64,000 nucleotides of DNA from assembly GCF_003313245.1 (NCBI RefSeq), contig NZ_QJSD01000001.1, positions 496,001 through 560,000 on the forward strand, in the 5' to 3' direction. Each line of letters begins with the position of its first letter. The first letter of the stretch is position 1. The position numbers were made by a program, and so were the translations under genes. The notes under the pieces were generated by a model. The model ran no database searches. It saw only the letters and a program-made list of their open reading frames with translations, and was not told the DNA's origin. This document shows positions 9,126 to 17,985 of the stretch, piece after piece. Source of the stretch: Primorskyibacter marinus (GTDB lineage Bacteria > Pseudomonadota > Alphaproteobacteria > Rhodobacterales > Rhodobacteraceae).

Positions 9126-10277
9126 ATGCTGACAAACTTTGACCTTGTTGAACTGACGCGGTTCCGCCGAGACCTTCACATGCGTCCGGAATTGTCCGGG
9201 CAAGAAGCCGAAACGGCGCAATCCATCGTGGCGGCGCTTCGCCCCCTTTCCCCCGACCGCATTTTGCAAGGACTGGGCGGCCATGGGGTTGCTGCGGTGT
9301 TCGAAGGTGCCTCAGAGGGTCCGACCGTCCTGTTCCGGGCAGAATTGGATGGCCTGCCGATACAAGAGCAGTCGGACAAGGCCTGGGTGTCCCGGATCCC
9401 CGGCCAAGGCCACCTGTGCGGTCATGACGGGCATATGGTGATGCTGCTGGCGCTGGGGCGGCTGATCGCCCGTAAACCCGTCGCGTCAGGGCGAGTCGTC
9501 CTGATGTTTCAACCCGCCGAAGAGGACGGGAGCGGGGCCCGCGCGGTGGTAACAGACCCGGACTTCGCTGACATCGCTCCGGATTGGGCTTTCGCAATCC
9601 ATAACGAGCCGGGCCGCGAATTTGGCCATGTTGCGACGCGCGCCGGGCTGATCAACTGCGCCTCTCGCGGTCTTGCAATAAAGCTGAAGGGAAAGACCGC
9701 CCATGCGGCCAACCCCGAAGACGGCATGTCACCGGCACGCGCCGTCGCTGAACTGATCCCCGCCTTAAGCGCCCTCGGCACCGGAGGCGCGTTGGACGAT
9801 GCATTCAGATTGGCCACCGTCACCCATGCCCGTATCGGCGAACCGACCTTTGGCGTCGCCCCCGCTGACGCGGTGATCCATGTGACCCTGCGCAGCGCGA
9901 GTGATGATGCACTGGAAAGCATGTCAGGGAAAGCACGCAGGCTTGCCGAAACTATCGCCGGACGTGATGGGCTGACCGTCTCATTCGAGATCTGCGACGA
10001 CTTTGCCGCCTCGATCAACGATCCCGATGCAACCGCTATCGCAGTGGCCGCAATGACCGCAATCGGCGTGGCAAATGGCGAGGACGGTTTGCCGATGCGC
10101 GCCTCAGAGGATTTCGGCGTGTTCGGCTGGAATGCAAAGGCTGCAATGCTCTGTCTTGGCACAGGGCAAGACTGCGCGGCCTTGCACAACCCCGATTATG
10201 ATTTTGACGACAACCTTATTCCGATCGGCGCTGCGATATTCGAACGGATCGCGCGCGACCTTCTCGGGACGGCGTGA
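9126..10277 (+). CDS. M20 family amidohydrolase (hippurate/N-acyl-amino-acid hydrolase type)
   Basis: This is a roughly 383-residue di-zinc metallopeptidase-type amidohydrolase. The sequence starts with LTRFRRDLHMRPELSGQE, carries FRAELDGLPIQE, then GHLCGHDGHMVML (metal-binding Cys/His) and QPAEEDGSGA (catalytic Glu pair), and ends with a NPDYDFDD region. Relatives release the acyl group from N-acyl amino acids, hippurate or aminobenzoyl-glutamate. Several in-frame starts exist (TTG 9069, ATG 9087, 9099, 9126), none with a strong ribosome site; the last best fits the family N-terminus. It is divergent from the PuuD-like gene (about 290 bases between them). Confidence 0.9.
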   Translation: MLTNFDLVELTRFRRDLHMRPELSGQEAETAQSIVAALRPLSPDRILQGLGGHGVAAVFEGASEGPTVLFRAELDGLPIQEQSDKAWVSRIPGQGHLCGHDGHMVMLLALGRLIARKPVASGRVVLMFQPAEEDGSGARAVVTDPDFADIAPDWAFAIHNEPGREFGHVATRAGLINCASRGLAIKLKGKTAHAANPEDGMSPARAVAELIPALSALGTGGALDDAFRLATVTHARIGEPTFGVAPADAVIHVTLRSASDDALESMSGKARRLAETIAGRDGLTVSFEICDDFAASINDPDATAIAVAAMTAIGVANGEDGLPMRASEDFGVFGWNAKAAMLCLGTGQDCAALHNPDYDFDDNLIPIGAAIFERIARDLLGTA

Positions 10278-10350
10278 CAACCGGGTGATCAACGCGGACA
10301 CGTTCTGCGGCGTGGTCCGAAACGAACGAATACGGTAAAATTGGATACAC

Positions 10351-10392
10351 CTGACGGATCGTCCCTGCCCCCGCAGAAGCCCGATCCGTCAG
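10351..10392. terminator. Perfect 11-bp inverted repeat, probable bidirectional terminator
   Basis: CTGACGGATCG at 10351-10361 is the exact reverse complement of 10382-10392, with a 20-base spacer. It lies between the ends of two convergent genes (the M20 gene 73 bases to the left, glcB 55 bases to the right), which favours a shared terminator. On the minus strand a CAATTTTACC stretch follows a short distance after the stem. An operator role is less likely in this position. Confidence 0.5.
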
Positions 10393-10446
10393 AAGAAATG
10401 GCCTGCACGCGATCACTGCATCGTCAGTTTCGGCCGAATTGCCCGC

Positions 10447-12588
10447 TCACCCGGCTGCTTTCTTTTCCAGCCTGCGGGCGTGCAGAACCGGCTCGGTATA
10501 GCCCGAAGGCTGCACGCGCCCCTTGAACACCAGATCACAGGCGGCCTGATAGGCGACACCGTCAAAACCCGGTGCCATGGCGGTATAGGACGGGTCATCG
10601 GCGTTTTGCCGGTCCACCACGGCGGCCATTTTTCCCATTGCCGTGGTCACTTGCTCTGCACTGATCACATCGTGGTGCAACCAGTTGGCAATGTGCTGGG
10701 CAGAAATCCGGCAAGTGGCGCGGTCCTCCATCAAGGCAACGTCATGGATGTCGGGCACCTTGGAGCATCCGATCCCCTGATCGATCCAGCGCACGACATA
10801 GCCAAGGATGCCTTGGGCGTTGTTTTCGACCTCTTGCAGGATTTGCGCCTCTGACCACATCCGGTAGCTGGCCAGCGGAATATCGAGGATCGTTTCGACA
10901 TAGGCGCGCCGTCCGCCTGCCTTCAACTTGTCCTGCACGGCGAACACATCGACCTTGTGGTAATGCAACGCATGAAGGATGGCCGCCGTTGGCGACGGCA
11001 CCCATGCACAATTGGCACCGGATTTGGGGTGTTCGATCTTGGCTTCCAGCATTGCGGCCATGGCGTCGGGCATCGCCCACATGCCCTTGCCGATCTGCGC
11101 CTTGCCCTGAAGCCCGCATTCCAGCCCGATATCGACATTCTGGTTCTCGTACCCGCCGATCCATGCCTTGCGCTTGATGAAATCCTTGCGGCTGAACGGC
11201 CCGGCCTCCATCGAGGTATGGATCTCGTCTCCGGTGCGGTCAAGAAAGCCGGTATTGATGAAGGCGACACGATGGCGAGCGGCGCGAATGCATTCCTTGA
11301 GGTTGACCGTGGTGCGGCGCTCTTCGTCCATGATGCCGATCTTCACGGTATTCGCGGGCAGGCCCAGCACCTTCTCGACATGATCGAAAGTCTCGCTGGC
11401 AAAGGCGACTTCATCGGGCCCGTGCATCTTGGGTTTGACCACATAGACAGACCCGCTCAGCGAATTGCCACCGTCGCGTTTGAGGTCATGCATGGCGATC
11501 AGCACCGTGATCATCGCGTCCATCAGGCCTTCGAAAACCTCGTTGCCATCCTTGTCGAGTATGGCCGGGTTGGTCATCAGATGCCCGACATTGCGGATCC
11601 AAAGCAAAGCGCGGCCCTTCACGACCAGTTCGCTGCCATCCGGCGCGGTATAGCTTTGGTCCTTGTTCAGCCTGCGCGACAGGGTCTTGCCCCCCTTGGT
11701 GAAGCTGGCCTCCAGATCGCCTTTCATCAGGCCAAGCCAGTTGCCATAGGCTTGCGCCTTGTCCTCGGCATCGACGCAGGCCACGGAATCTTCGCAATCC
11801 ATGATCGCGGTTACGGCGGATTCCATCACGACATCCGCCAAGCCTGCCTGATCGCGCGCACCGATGAAATGCGTTCGGTCGAAAACCAGCTCGACATGCA
11901 GGCCGTTATTGCGCAGCAACAACGCCTCGGGTGCTTTGGGGTGGCCGCGATAGCCGACGAATTTTTCCGGTTGCGCCAGCGGCATATCATCCACCAGAAG
12001 CGCGCCATCACTGATGTGATAGCGCCGCGCATCGGCATGTGAGCCACCGTCGATCGGGAAAGCATCATCCAGAAACACGCGCGCCCGTGCGACAACCCGC
12101 GCACCGCGCCCCCGGTCATAGGGGCCTTTGGGCGCGGCATGTCCCATCGCATCGGTGCCGTAGAACGCATCATAGAGCGACCCCCAACGCGCATTCGCCG
12201 CATTCAGGGCAAACCGCGCATTGGTGATCGGGACGACAAGCTGCGGACCGGGCACAGAGGCAATCTCCGGGTCGACATTCGCGGTATCGATCTCAAAATC
12301 GCCGCCTTCGGGGAGAAGGTAACCGATCTCTTCCAGAAACGCCTTGTAGGTCGGCAGGTCAAGCGTCTGCCCGCGTTGCGCTATATGCCAGGCATCAATC
12401 TTGGCCTGTAATTCGTCACGCCTGTCCAGAAGTGCGCGGTTCTCAGAGCCTTTCTCATGCAGCAAGTCCGACAGCCCCGCCCAGAAATCATCGGCGGCAA
12501 TGCCCGTTCCCGGCAGCGCGTGATCCTCAATGAAATTGTACAGAATTTCGTCGATTTGCAGACCATTGCGGTCGATGCGATCTGTCAT
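10447..12588 (-). CDS. glcB: Malate synthase G
   Basis: This 713-residue enzyme condenses glyoxylate with acetyl-CoA to malate. Its length matches the monomeric G isoform (about 720). Visible landmarks are [47 protein letters not shown] (catalytic Arg and Mg-binding Glu) and [12 protein letters not shown]. The ATG at 12586-12588 is preceded by AGAGG. It is transcribed alone and converges with the M20 gene. It supports growth on acetate, glycolate or C2 units. No isocitrate lyase gene is in the window. Confidence 0.97.
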   Translation of the reverse strand: MTDRIDRNGLQIDEILYNFIEDHALPGTGIAADDFWAGLSDLLHEKGSENRALLDRRDELQAKIDAWHIAQRGQTLDLPTYKAFLEEIGYLLPEGGDFEIDTANVDPEIASVPGPQLVVPITNARFALNAANARWGSLYDAFYGTDAMGHAAPKGPYDRGRGARVVARARVFLDDAFPIDGGSHADARRYHISDGALLVDDMPLAQPEKFVGYRGHPKAPEALLLRNNGLHVELVFDRTHFIGARDQAGLADVVMESAVTAIMDCEDSVACVDAEDKAQAYGNWLGLMKGDLEASFTKGGKTLSRRLNKDQSYTAPDGSELVVKGRALLWIRNVGHLMTNPAILDKDGNEVFEGLMDAMITVLIAMHDLKRDGGNSLSGSVYVVKPKMHGPDEVAFASETFDHVEKVLGLPANTVKIGIMDEERRTTVNLKECIRAARHRVAFINTGFLDRTGDEIHTSMEAGPFSRKDFIKRKAWIGGYENQNVDIGLECGLQGKAQIGKGMWAMPDAMAAMLEAKIEHPKSGANCAWVPSPTAAILHALHYHKVDVFAVQDKLKAGGRRAYVETILDIPLASYRMWSEAQILQEVENNAQGILGYVVRWIDQGIGCSKVPDIHDVALMEDRATCRISAQHIANWLHHDVISAEQVTTAMGKMAAVVDRQNADDPSYTAMAPGFDGVAYQAACDLVFKGRVQPSGYTEPVLHARRLEKKAAG

Positions 12589-12776
12589 GGAAAACCTCTT
12601 GGCCTACGCGAGGCACACGCCCCGGCATTTGTGCAAAAACGAGTAAGACAAAAGTTTCAAGTAGGCAACATGGAGCTATCCATCCGATGCGCGGTTGCAC
12701 CATAGACCGTAGCCTGGAAGTCCACAAACTGCCTTGGGGGCATCAGATCCGTTTCGACAGGCCGAAGGCCACAAGA

Positions 12777-12795
12777 TGACGGGTCAAGCCCGTCA
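12777..12795. repeat. Dispersed palindrome with TCAAG loop, copy 1
   Basis: TGACGGG-TCAAG-CCCGTCA is a perfect 7-bp stem around a TCAAG loop. The same loop (or its complement CTTGA) is flanked by GC-rich stems at 14521-14541 and 45209-45229, which marks a dispersed element. This copy lies between the small membrane-protein gene and glcB, downstream of the former. Confidence 0.6.
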
Positions 12796-12812
12796 TGGAT
12801 CTGTCTTGCCGG

Positions 12813-13010
12813 TCATTCGGCTTGTTCAACCTCACCGGTCCGCCCGTCGATCTGGGTCTCTGCACCTTCAGGATCGTCACCGGCGGCAAACATCCAGATA
12901 ACAAACACGATGAACAGCACCAACGCGGCACCCACCGCGAATTTCATCGCACCCAAAGCGGGGCGATGGTTTTTTTCCTGGGTCTCGACATTCGTTTGGG
13001 GGGCTGACAT
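12813..13010 (-). CDS. Small single-pass membrane protein of unknown function
   Basis: This 65-residue protein has one transmembrane helix (about 22-43, MKFAVGAALVLFIVFVIWMF). A polar N-terminus (MSAPQTNVETQEKNHR) precedes it and an acidic tail of about 20 residues follows (DDPEGAETQIDG...). A good AGGAG sits 7 bases before the ATG, which together with the sensible membrane layout supports a real gene. I do not recognise the family. It sits between glcB (same strand) and the divergent pepN. Confidence 0.68.
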   Translation of the reverse strand: MSAPQTNVETQEKNHRPALGAMKFAVGAALVLFIVFVIWMFAAGDDPEGAETQIDGRTGEVEQAE

Positions 13011-13122
13011 CGTATGCTCCTGTATTTGGCGTCAACATTTCGCGGCTTTGACCGTGCTACTTCGTCAACAGCGTGGTGGTGCAAAAGTTCGGCGAAAATT
13101 CGGTTCTCACGGAGATGTGTGC

Positions 13123-15759
13123 ATGAGAGACTCCCCCCCTCAGACGGTCTATCTGAAGGATTACACCCCGCCCGCCTGGTTGGTGGAGGATGTGCATCTG
13201 ACCTTTCGGCTTGCCGCCAAAACCACGCGCGTGATCAGCCGCATACGCTTTGCGCCCAATCCGGACAGGGTGGATCAGACGTTTTTTCTGCATGGCGAGG
13301 ATCTGGTGCTGATCTCCAGCCATATCGACGGCGTGGCGGTCACACCCAAGATCACGGCAGAGGGGCTGAGTTGCGACGTCCCGGACGGCCCTTTCATCTG
13401 GGAAGCCGAGGTCGAGATCAGCCCGGCGACGAATACCGCGCTTGAGGGGCTGTATATGTCCGGCGGCATGTATTGCACGCAATGCGAGGCCGAGGGGTTT
13501 CGCAAGATCACCTATTACCCAGACAGGCCGGACGTGATGGCACCTTTTACCGTGCGGATCGAAAGCGATCTGCCGGTCATGCTGTCCAACGGCAATCCGG
13601 TGGCCAAGGGTGAGGGTTGGGCCGAATGGCATGATCCGTGGAAAAAGCCCAGCTATCTCTTTGCGCTTGTCGCGGGCGATCTGGTCAACCACCCGGATAG
13701 TTTCACCACCATGTCCGGCCGGGACGTGGAACTGAACATCTGGGTCCGTCCCGGCGATCTGCACAAATGTGCCTTCGGAATGGAGGCGCTGAAGAAGTCG
13801 ATGAAATGGGACGAGGATGTTTACGGCCGCGAATACGACCTCGACATCTTCAACATCGTCGCGGTCGATGACTTCAACATGGGCGCGATGGAAAACAAGG
13901 GGCTGAACATCTTCAACTCCTCTGCCGTTCTGGCCAGTCCCGAAACCTCGACCGATGCCAATTTCGAACGCATCGAGGCGATCATCGCGCATGAGTATTT
14001 CCACAACTGGACCGGCAACCGGATCACCTGTCGCGACTGGTTCCAGTTGTGCCTGAAAGAAGGGCTGACGGTCTACCGCGACAGCCAGTTCACGTCTGAC
14101 ATGCGGTCCGCGCCCGTCAAGCGGATCAGCGACGTGATTGACCTGCGCGCGCGGCAATTCCCCGAGGATCAGGGACCGCTGTCGCATCCGGTGCGACCCG
14201 AGAGCTTTCAGGAGATCAACAACTTCTACACCGCCACCGTCTACGAAAAGGGTGCCGAGGTGATCGGCATGCTCAAACGGTTGGTGGGGGATGAGGCATA
14301 TGCGCAGGCGCTCGACCTCTATTTCGAGCGGCATGATGGCGATGCGGCCACGATCGAAGACTGGTTGCAGGTATTCGAGGATGCGACAGGCCGCGATCTG
14401 ACGCAATTCAAGCGCTGGTATACCCAATCCGGCACACCACGTCTGAAAGTTACCGAAGACTGGACCTCCGCAGACGACGCGTCCCGCCCCCCGAGCCGGG
14501 ACCTTGCGGCCAGCCCGGAGGCCCCGGATCAAGTCCGGGGCGGGGACACCCCAGGCGGCACCTACACGCTGACATTCGAACAGCACACCCCGGGGACATC
14601 CGGCCAGACCGAGAAGGCACCGCAGGTTCTGCCCATCGCTGTTGGCCTTCTGGGACCAAACGGCGACGAAATCACGCCGACAACGCTGCTGGAGATGACG
14701 CAAGCCAAACAAAGCTTCGTGTTCACCGGGCTGTCGGCGCGCCCCATCCCCTCTATCCTGCGCGAATTTTCTGCGCCGGTTGTGCTGGAACGCGAAACCA
14801 GCGCCGACGAGCGCGCCTTTCTGCTGGCGCATGACACCGACCCGTTCAACCGCTGGGAAGCCGGCAGACAGCTTGCCCGTGACGGGTTGATCGCGATGAT
14901 CCGCAACGGCTCCCCCGCCGACGACCGCTGGCTGGAAGGCATGAGCCGCGTCGTCCGGGACGATACGGCGGACCCGGCTTTTCGGGCGTTGATGCTGTCC
15001 CTTCCAGCAGACTCCGAGCTTGCACAAGTCCTGCATGAACAGGGCACCACCCCGGACCCGGATACCATCTGGCAGGCGCGCGAAACGCTGACCCAACAAC
15101 TGGCGGATACGTTACAGGATGCCCTGCCCCGCCTACATGCAGAGATGACGGTCGAGGGGGCATATTCGCCCGATGCGGGCCCCGCAGGACGCCGGGCGCT
15201 TGCCGGCAAGCTTCTGGGCTTGACGACACGGCTGGACGGCGGCGCACAGGCAGCGCGGCAATACACGAGTGCCGACAACATGACCCTGCAACTCACGGCA
15301 CTGGCTTGCCTGATCCGATCCGGCAGAGGCGAGGATGCGTTGGCCGCGTTTTACAACCGGTGGAAAGACGACCGGCTGGTGATCGACAAATGGTTCATGC
15401 TGCAAATCGCAGAGGCGGATCCGGCCCGCGCAGCGGATGTCGCCAAGACGCTGACCGAACATCCCGACTTTGACCTCAAGAACCCCAACCGGTTCCGCGC
15501 GACGATGGGCGCGCTGGCGATGAACCATGCCGGGTTCCACCGCGCCGACGGGGAAGGATACGCCTTGCTTGCCGATTGGCTGATCCGACTTGACGCGCTG
15601 AATCCGCAAACCACGGCGCGGATGTGCTCGGTGTTTCAGGCTTGGCGCCGGTACGATGCAGGCCGGCAGGCGCTTATGCAGCGAAACCTCGAACGTATCG
15701 CGGCCAAATCCGACCTCAGCCGGGACACCGCCGAAATGGTAGGACGCATCCTGGGATAA
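13123..15759 (+). CDS. pepN: Aminopeptidase N
   Basis: This 878-residue M1 zinc aminopeptidase removes N-terminal residues from peptides in the cytoplasm. It has the substrate-binding GAMEN at 254-258 and the zinc site HEYFHNW starting at residue 290, followed 18 residues later by the third ligand in LKEGLTV. The C-terminal helical region is of normal length. I chose the ATG at 13123 (CGGAG upstream). Residues about 453-475 (RPPSRDLAASPEAPDQVRGG and flanks) are encoded by a palindromic repeat inserted in frame at a loop between the catalytic domain and the beta domain. That stretch has no M1 counterpart. Confidence 0.96.
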   Translation: MRDSPPQTVYLKDYTPPAWLVEDVHLTFRLAAKTTRVISRIRFAPNPDRVDQTFFLHGEDLVLISSHIDGVAVTPKITAEGLSCDVPDGPFIWEAEVEISPATNTALEGLYMSGGMYCTQCEAEGFRKITYYPDRPDVMAPFTVRIESDLPVMLSNGNPVAKGEGWAEWHDPWKKPSYLFALVAGDLVNHPDSFTTMSGRDVELNIWVRPGDLHKCAFGMEALKKSMKWDEDVYGREYDLDIFNIVAVDDFNMGAMENKGLNIFNSSAVLASPETSTDANFERIEAIIAHEYFHNWTGNRITCRDWFQLCLKEGLTVYRDSQFTSDMRSAPVKRISDVIDLRARQFPEDQGPLSHPVRPESFQEINNFYTATVYEKGAEVIGMLKRLVGDEAYAQALDLYFERHDGDAATIEDWLQVFEDATGRDLTQFKRWYTQSGTPRLKVTEDWTSADDASRPPSRDLAASPEAPDQVRGGDTPGGTYTLTFEQHTPGTSGQTEKAPQVLPIAVGLLGPNGDEITPTTLLEMTQAKQSFVFTGLSARPIPSILREFSAPVVLERETSADERAFLLAHDTDPFNRWEAGRQLARDGLIAMIRNGSPADDRWLEGMSRVVRDDTADPAFRALMLSLPADSELAQVLHEQGTTPDPDTIWQARETLTQQLADTLQDALPRLHAEMTVEGAYSPDAGPAGRRALAGKLLGLTTRLDGGAQAARQYTSADNMTLQLTALACLIRSGRGEDALAAFYNRWKDDRLVIDKWFMLQIAEADPARAADVAKTLTEHPDFDLKNPNRFRATMGALAMNHAGFHRADGEGYALLADWLIRLDALNPQTTARMCSVFQAWRRYDAGRQALMQRNLERIAAKSDLSRDTAEMVGRILG
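14481..14547. repeat. Palindromic repeat inserted in frame in pepN (copy 2)
   Basis: The 67-base element starts GTCCCGCCCC and ends GGGGCGGGGAC, an almost perfect terminal inverted repeat. Inside it is the hairpin GCCCCGGA-TCAAG-TCCGGGGC (14521-14541) and the string CCGGGACCTTGCG. That string recurs exactly at 45225-45237. It keeps the pepN frame open and adds about 22 residues rich in Pro, Ala, Arg and Asp. Confidence 0.75.
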
Positions 15760-16078
15760 ACACCTTCAGGACCACCGGTGCCCGCACGGGCATCGGTGGG
15801 GTTTGCACCCGCATGGAACACGCCTGGGACGCGTCCGAAAGCTTGCCGCACCGGTCCTGCGATTGCTGTCTGAAAATGCCACGCTTGTTAGATAGACGAT
15901 CACAAGAAAGGATGGTGGGCGTTAATCACCACAATAGCGGTCACGGCATCGCAACGCGCGTGCCCTTAAAAGGCCGTTTCCCGCTGATAAAGCCGTTCAG
16001 ATCGCTCCAGAACTTGAAAAAAACCAGCGCAGGGCCAATCTTGTCCAACTGACGCCGCAAAACCGTGAACAGGTCAAC
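15760..16078 (+). other. Intergenic region between pepN and the acyltransferase gene
   Basis: This 319-base stretch holds the pepN terminator hairpin at its start. The frame of the downstream acyltransferase stays open back to a TAG at 15935-15937 but contains no ATG, GTG or TTG codon, so no upstream start is supported. I see no other gene, tRNA or clear promoter. Confidence 0.5.
15772..15804 (+). terminator. Probable terminator of pepN
   Basis: The stem CCACCG + TGCCC pairs with GGGCA + CGGTGG, with one mismatched pair in the middle and a GCAC loop. It begins 13 bases after the pepN stop codon and is followed by GGTTTGC, a weak T stretch. Confidence 0.6.
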
Positions 16079-16957
16079 ATGTATGACCGGATAGATCCCC
16101 TTATCGAGGAACGTGCGCCTTGGCTTTTCTCCGGCCGGCTTGGCACGCGTCCGGCCCGTGCCGCGCTGAACACCTTGCTGACATACAAGCGCACCGTTTC
16201 GCTGGCGGAGAGTTTTCGCGACACACCGAGCGCCCGGATCATGCAACAGATGGCGCAGATGCTGGCGCGCGATGTGGTCGTCGCCGGACTGGACAATATT
16301 CCCCGGCAAGGCGCAGCCATGGTCGTGGCAAATCACCCGACCGGAATTGCCGATGGCATCATCCTGCACGGCGCACTGGCCCGGATTCGCCCCGATGCGT
16401 ATTATTTCGCCAATCACGACATCCTGCGGGTGCTGCCGCAGATGCAGGACATGATCGCGCCGGTGGAATGGCGACCGGAAAAGCGCAGCCACGGCAAGAC
16501 CCGAGAAACAATGGCCTATACGCGTCAAGCCGTGGCAGAGGATCGGATGGGCGTGATCTTTCCGTCAGGCAGGCTGGCAAAACGGTCAGGCCTGCGCCTG
16601 CACGAACGCCAGTGGATGCCATCGGCGGCTATGATCGCGCGCAAATTCGATCTGCCGGTGATTCCGGTCAATATTCAGGCGCGCAACTCGGCGATGTTCT
16701 ATCTGCTTGACCTGATCCACCCGACATTGCGCGACATTACCCTGTTCCACGAAACACTGAACAAGCATCGTCAACCCTATCGTATCACCATCGGCGAGCC
16801 TATTTCTGCCGCCGCCCTTCCGGCCCGGTCGGACGAAGGGATAAAGCTTCTGCGTCGCGCAACTCTGGCGCTTGGCGGCGCGCATGCCCCGACCGTGTCG
16901 CTGGTGGACAGCTCGCGCAGGCCGTTCTGGATGAGACGCCGAGTACCGACCAACTGA
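16079..16957 (+). CDS. Lysophospholipid (PlsC-like) acyltransferase family protein
   Basis: This 292-residue protein has the PlsC acyltransferase layout: the catalytic NHPTGIADG (His86...Asp92) and an EWRPEKRSHGKTRET stretch. GVIFPSGRLAKRSGLRL follows (the motif that binds the glycerol-phosphate head), and then VIPVNIQARNS. The H-x5-D spacing and NHP-x-G-x-x-DG form place it with the hemolysin-like/glycerol acyltransferase subgroup, not canonical PlsC (H-x4-D). It probably acylates a lipid or lipid precursor at the inner membrane. The ATG has only AGG 6 bases upstream. Confidence 0.85.
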   Translation: MYDRIDPLIEERAPWLFSGRLGTRPARAALNTLLTYKRTVSLAESFRDTPSARIMQQMAQMLARDVVVAGLDNIPRQGAAMVVANHPTGIADGIILHGALARIRPDAYYFANHDILRVLPQMQDMIAPVEWRPEKRSHGKTRETMAYTRQAVAEDRMGVIFPSGRLAKRSGLRLHERQWMPSAAMIARKFDLPVIPVNIQARNSAMFYLLDLIHPTLRDITLFHETLNKHRQPYRITIGEPISAAALPARSDEGIKLLRRATLALGGAHAPTVSLVDSSRRPFWMRRRVPTN

Positions 16958-16969
16958 GCAACGCAATGG

Positions 16970-17698
16970 TCAGTTCGATACAAGATCAACCGGCCGGGCA
17001 ACCGGGCGCACAAAAGGCACCGATTTGCAGTAGCTCTGCCTGCGCAACCAAGTCGCCATATCACGGCGCTTCGCGGCGCTGTGGAAGGGGCCCCAATCGG
17101 CGGCGACACCGCGCATTCCGCGCGCGATCACCCCGTCCCGCCGGACGGTCCGGGTCATGATCCGCAATCCGCAGGACAGGTTCGCCGCACCATTCATCAG
17201 CGCCGCTCCGGTCCGGGCCTTGCATCCATAGCCACGCGCGGTTGCCGGCAGAATTTGCAACAATCCATACCAACGCCCGCCGCCGCCCACAGCTTCGGGC
17301 CGGTAGGTGCTTTCATGTTTGGCCAGCGCCGACAGGAACCCCACCCAGAATGCCCGCCGATCGGCCAGACTTGCACTGGCGTAGCCCGGACACCAATCGG
17401 CCACATCTTTCGGCACAGTGCGGGCCAGCGGTTCGGCATGCGCGGACAGTGCCGACAGCGCCGCGCGCGACCATGTCGGTCCCTTGTTCACATGGTGCCA
17501 GCGCGTTGCAGGAAGGCGGTCGATGCGGCGCTGAGGACGCAATGACAGTGTCGGCGCAAGCACAGAGGCCGTTACAATATTCCCCTGAACGGTCGCGGAC
17601 CGCAGCAGCGCGACACCCACAGGCTTATCAGGCAACACCGTATCGGCCGCGTGCAGCGGTCCGGCCAATACTCCCAAGATGATGAGGCGTCTGAGCAT
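16970..17698 (-). CDS. Transglycosylase SLT-like exported protein
   Basis: The 242 residues start with a signal peptide (MLRRLIILGVLAGPLHA). The C-terminal half carries a lysozyme-like SLT domain: FLSALAKHESTYRPEAVG with the catalytic Glu, then GLLQILPATARGYGC and a CGLRIMTRTVRRDG helix. Lytic transglycosylases cleave peptidoglycan to anhydro-muropeptides in the periplasm. I chose the ATG at 17696-17698 because it begins the signal peptide; an in-frame ATG 39 bases upstream would spoil it and neither has a strong ribosome site. It converges with the acyltransferase and diverges from gatB. Confidence 0.82.
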   Translation of the reverse strand: MLRRLIILGVLAGPLHAADTVLPDKPVGVALLRSATVQGNIVTASVLAPTLSLRPQRRIDRLPATRWHHVNKGPTWSRAALSALSAHAEPLARTVPKDVADWCPGYASASLADRRAFWVGFLSALAKHESTYRPEAVGGGGRWYGLLQILPATARGYGCKARTGAALMNGAANLSCGLRIMTRTVRRDGVIARGMRGVAADWGPFHSAAKRRDMATWLRRQSYCKSVPFVRPVARPVDLVSN

Positions 17699-17809
17699 CG
17701 TGACAGAATGCCCAAACGCCACCCAGCGCGCAAGCATGCCGAGCACGGCTTTTACCCGATGGCGCGCCTTTGGCCCGCAGATGCGCAACCACCGCCCCAC
17801 GCGGGTCGC

Positions 17810-17831
17810 GTCCCGGCCTTTGCGCCGGGAC
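17810..17831. other. GC-rich hairpin in the divergent promoter region upstream of gatB
   Basis: GTCCCGGC at 17810-17817 pairs perfectly with GCCGGGAC at 17824-17831 around a 6-base loop. It lies in the roughly 290-base region between the divergent transglycosylase gene and gatB. It lacks the TCAAG loop of the dispersed palindrome, so I do not group it with that family. Its role is unknown. Confidence 0.4.
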
Positions 17832-17985
17832 CTCTGCCCGGTCCATCAGGCCTGCTCGGCACCTGTCGCACCAACACGGCGCCGCAACCAATCGGATTGC
17901 GCCCCTCGGCGGCCTGCACTGCCCCTTGCTCCTGTCCCGGCTCTGTCTTAGAACCCGCATCGACCCTTCTGGAAGGATAAAGACC

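Noticed and set aside
13057-15099. A 680-codon open frame antisense to pepN
   Set aside because: It mirrors the codon bias of pepN, has no recognisable domains and no ribosome site; a GC-rich artefact.
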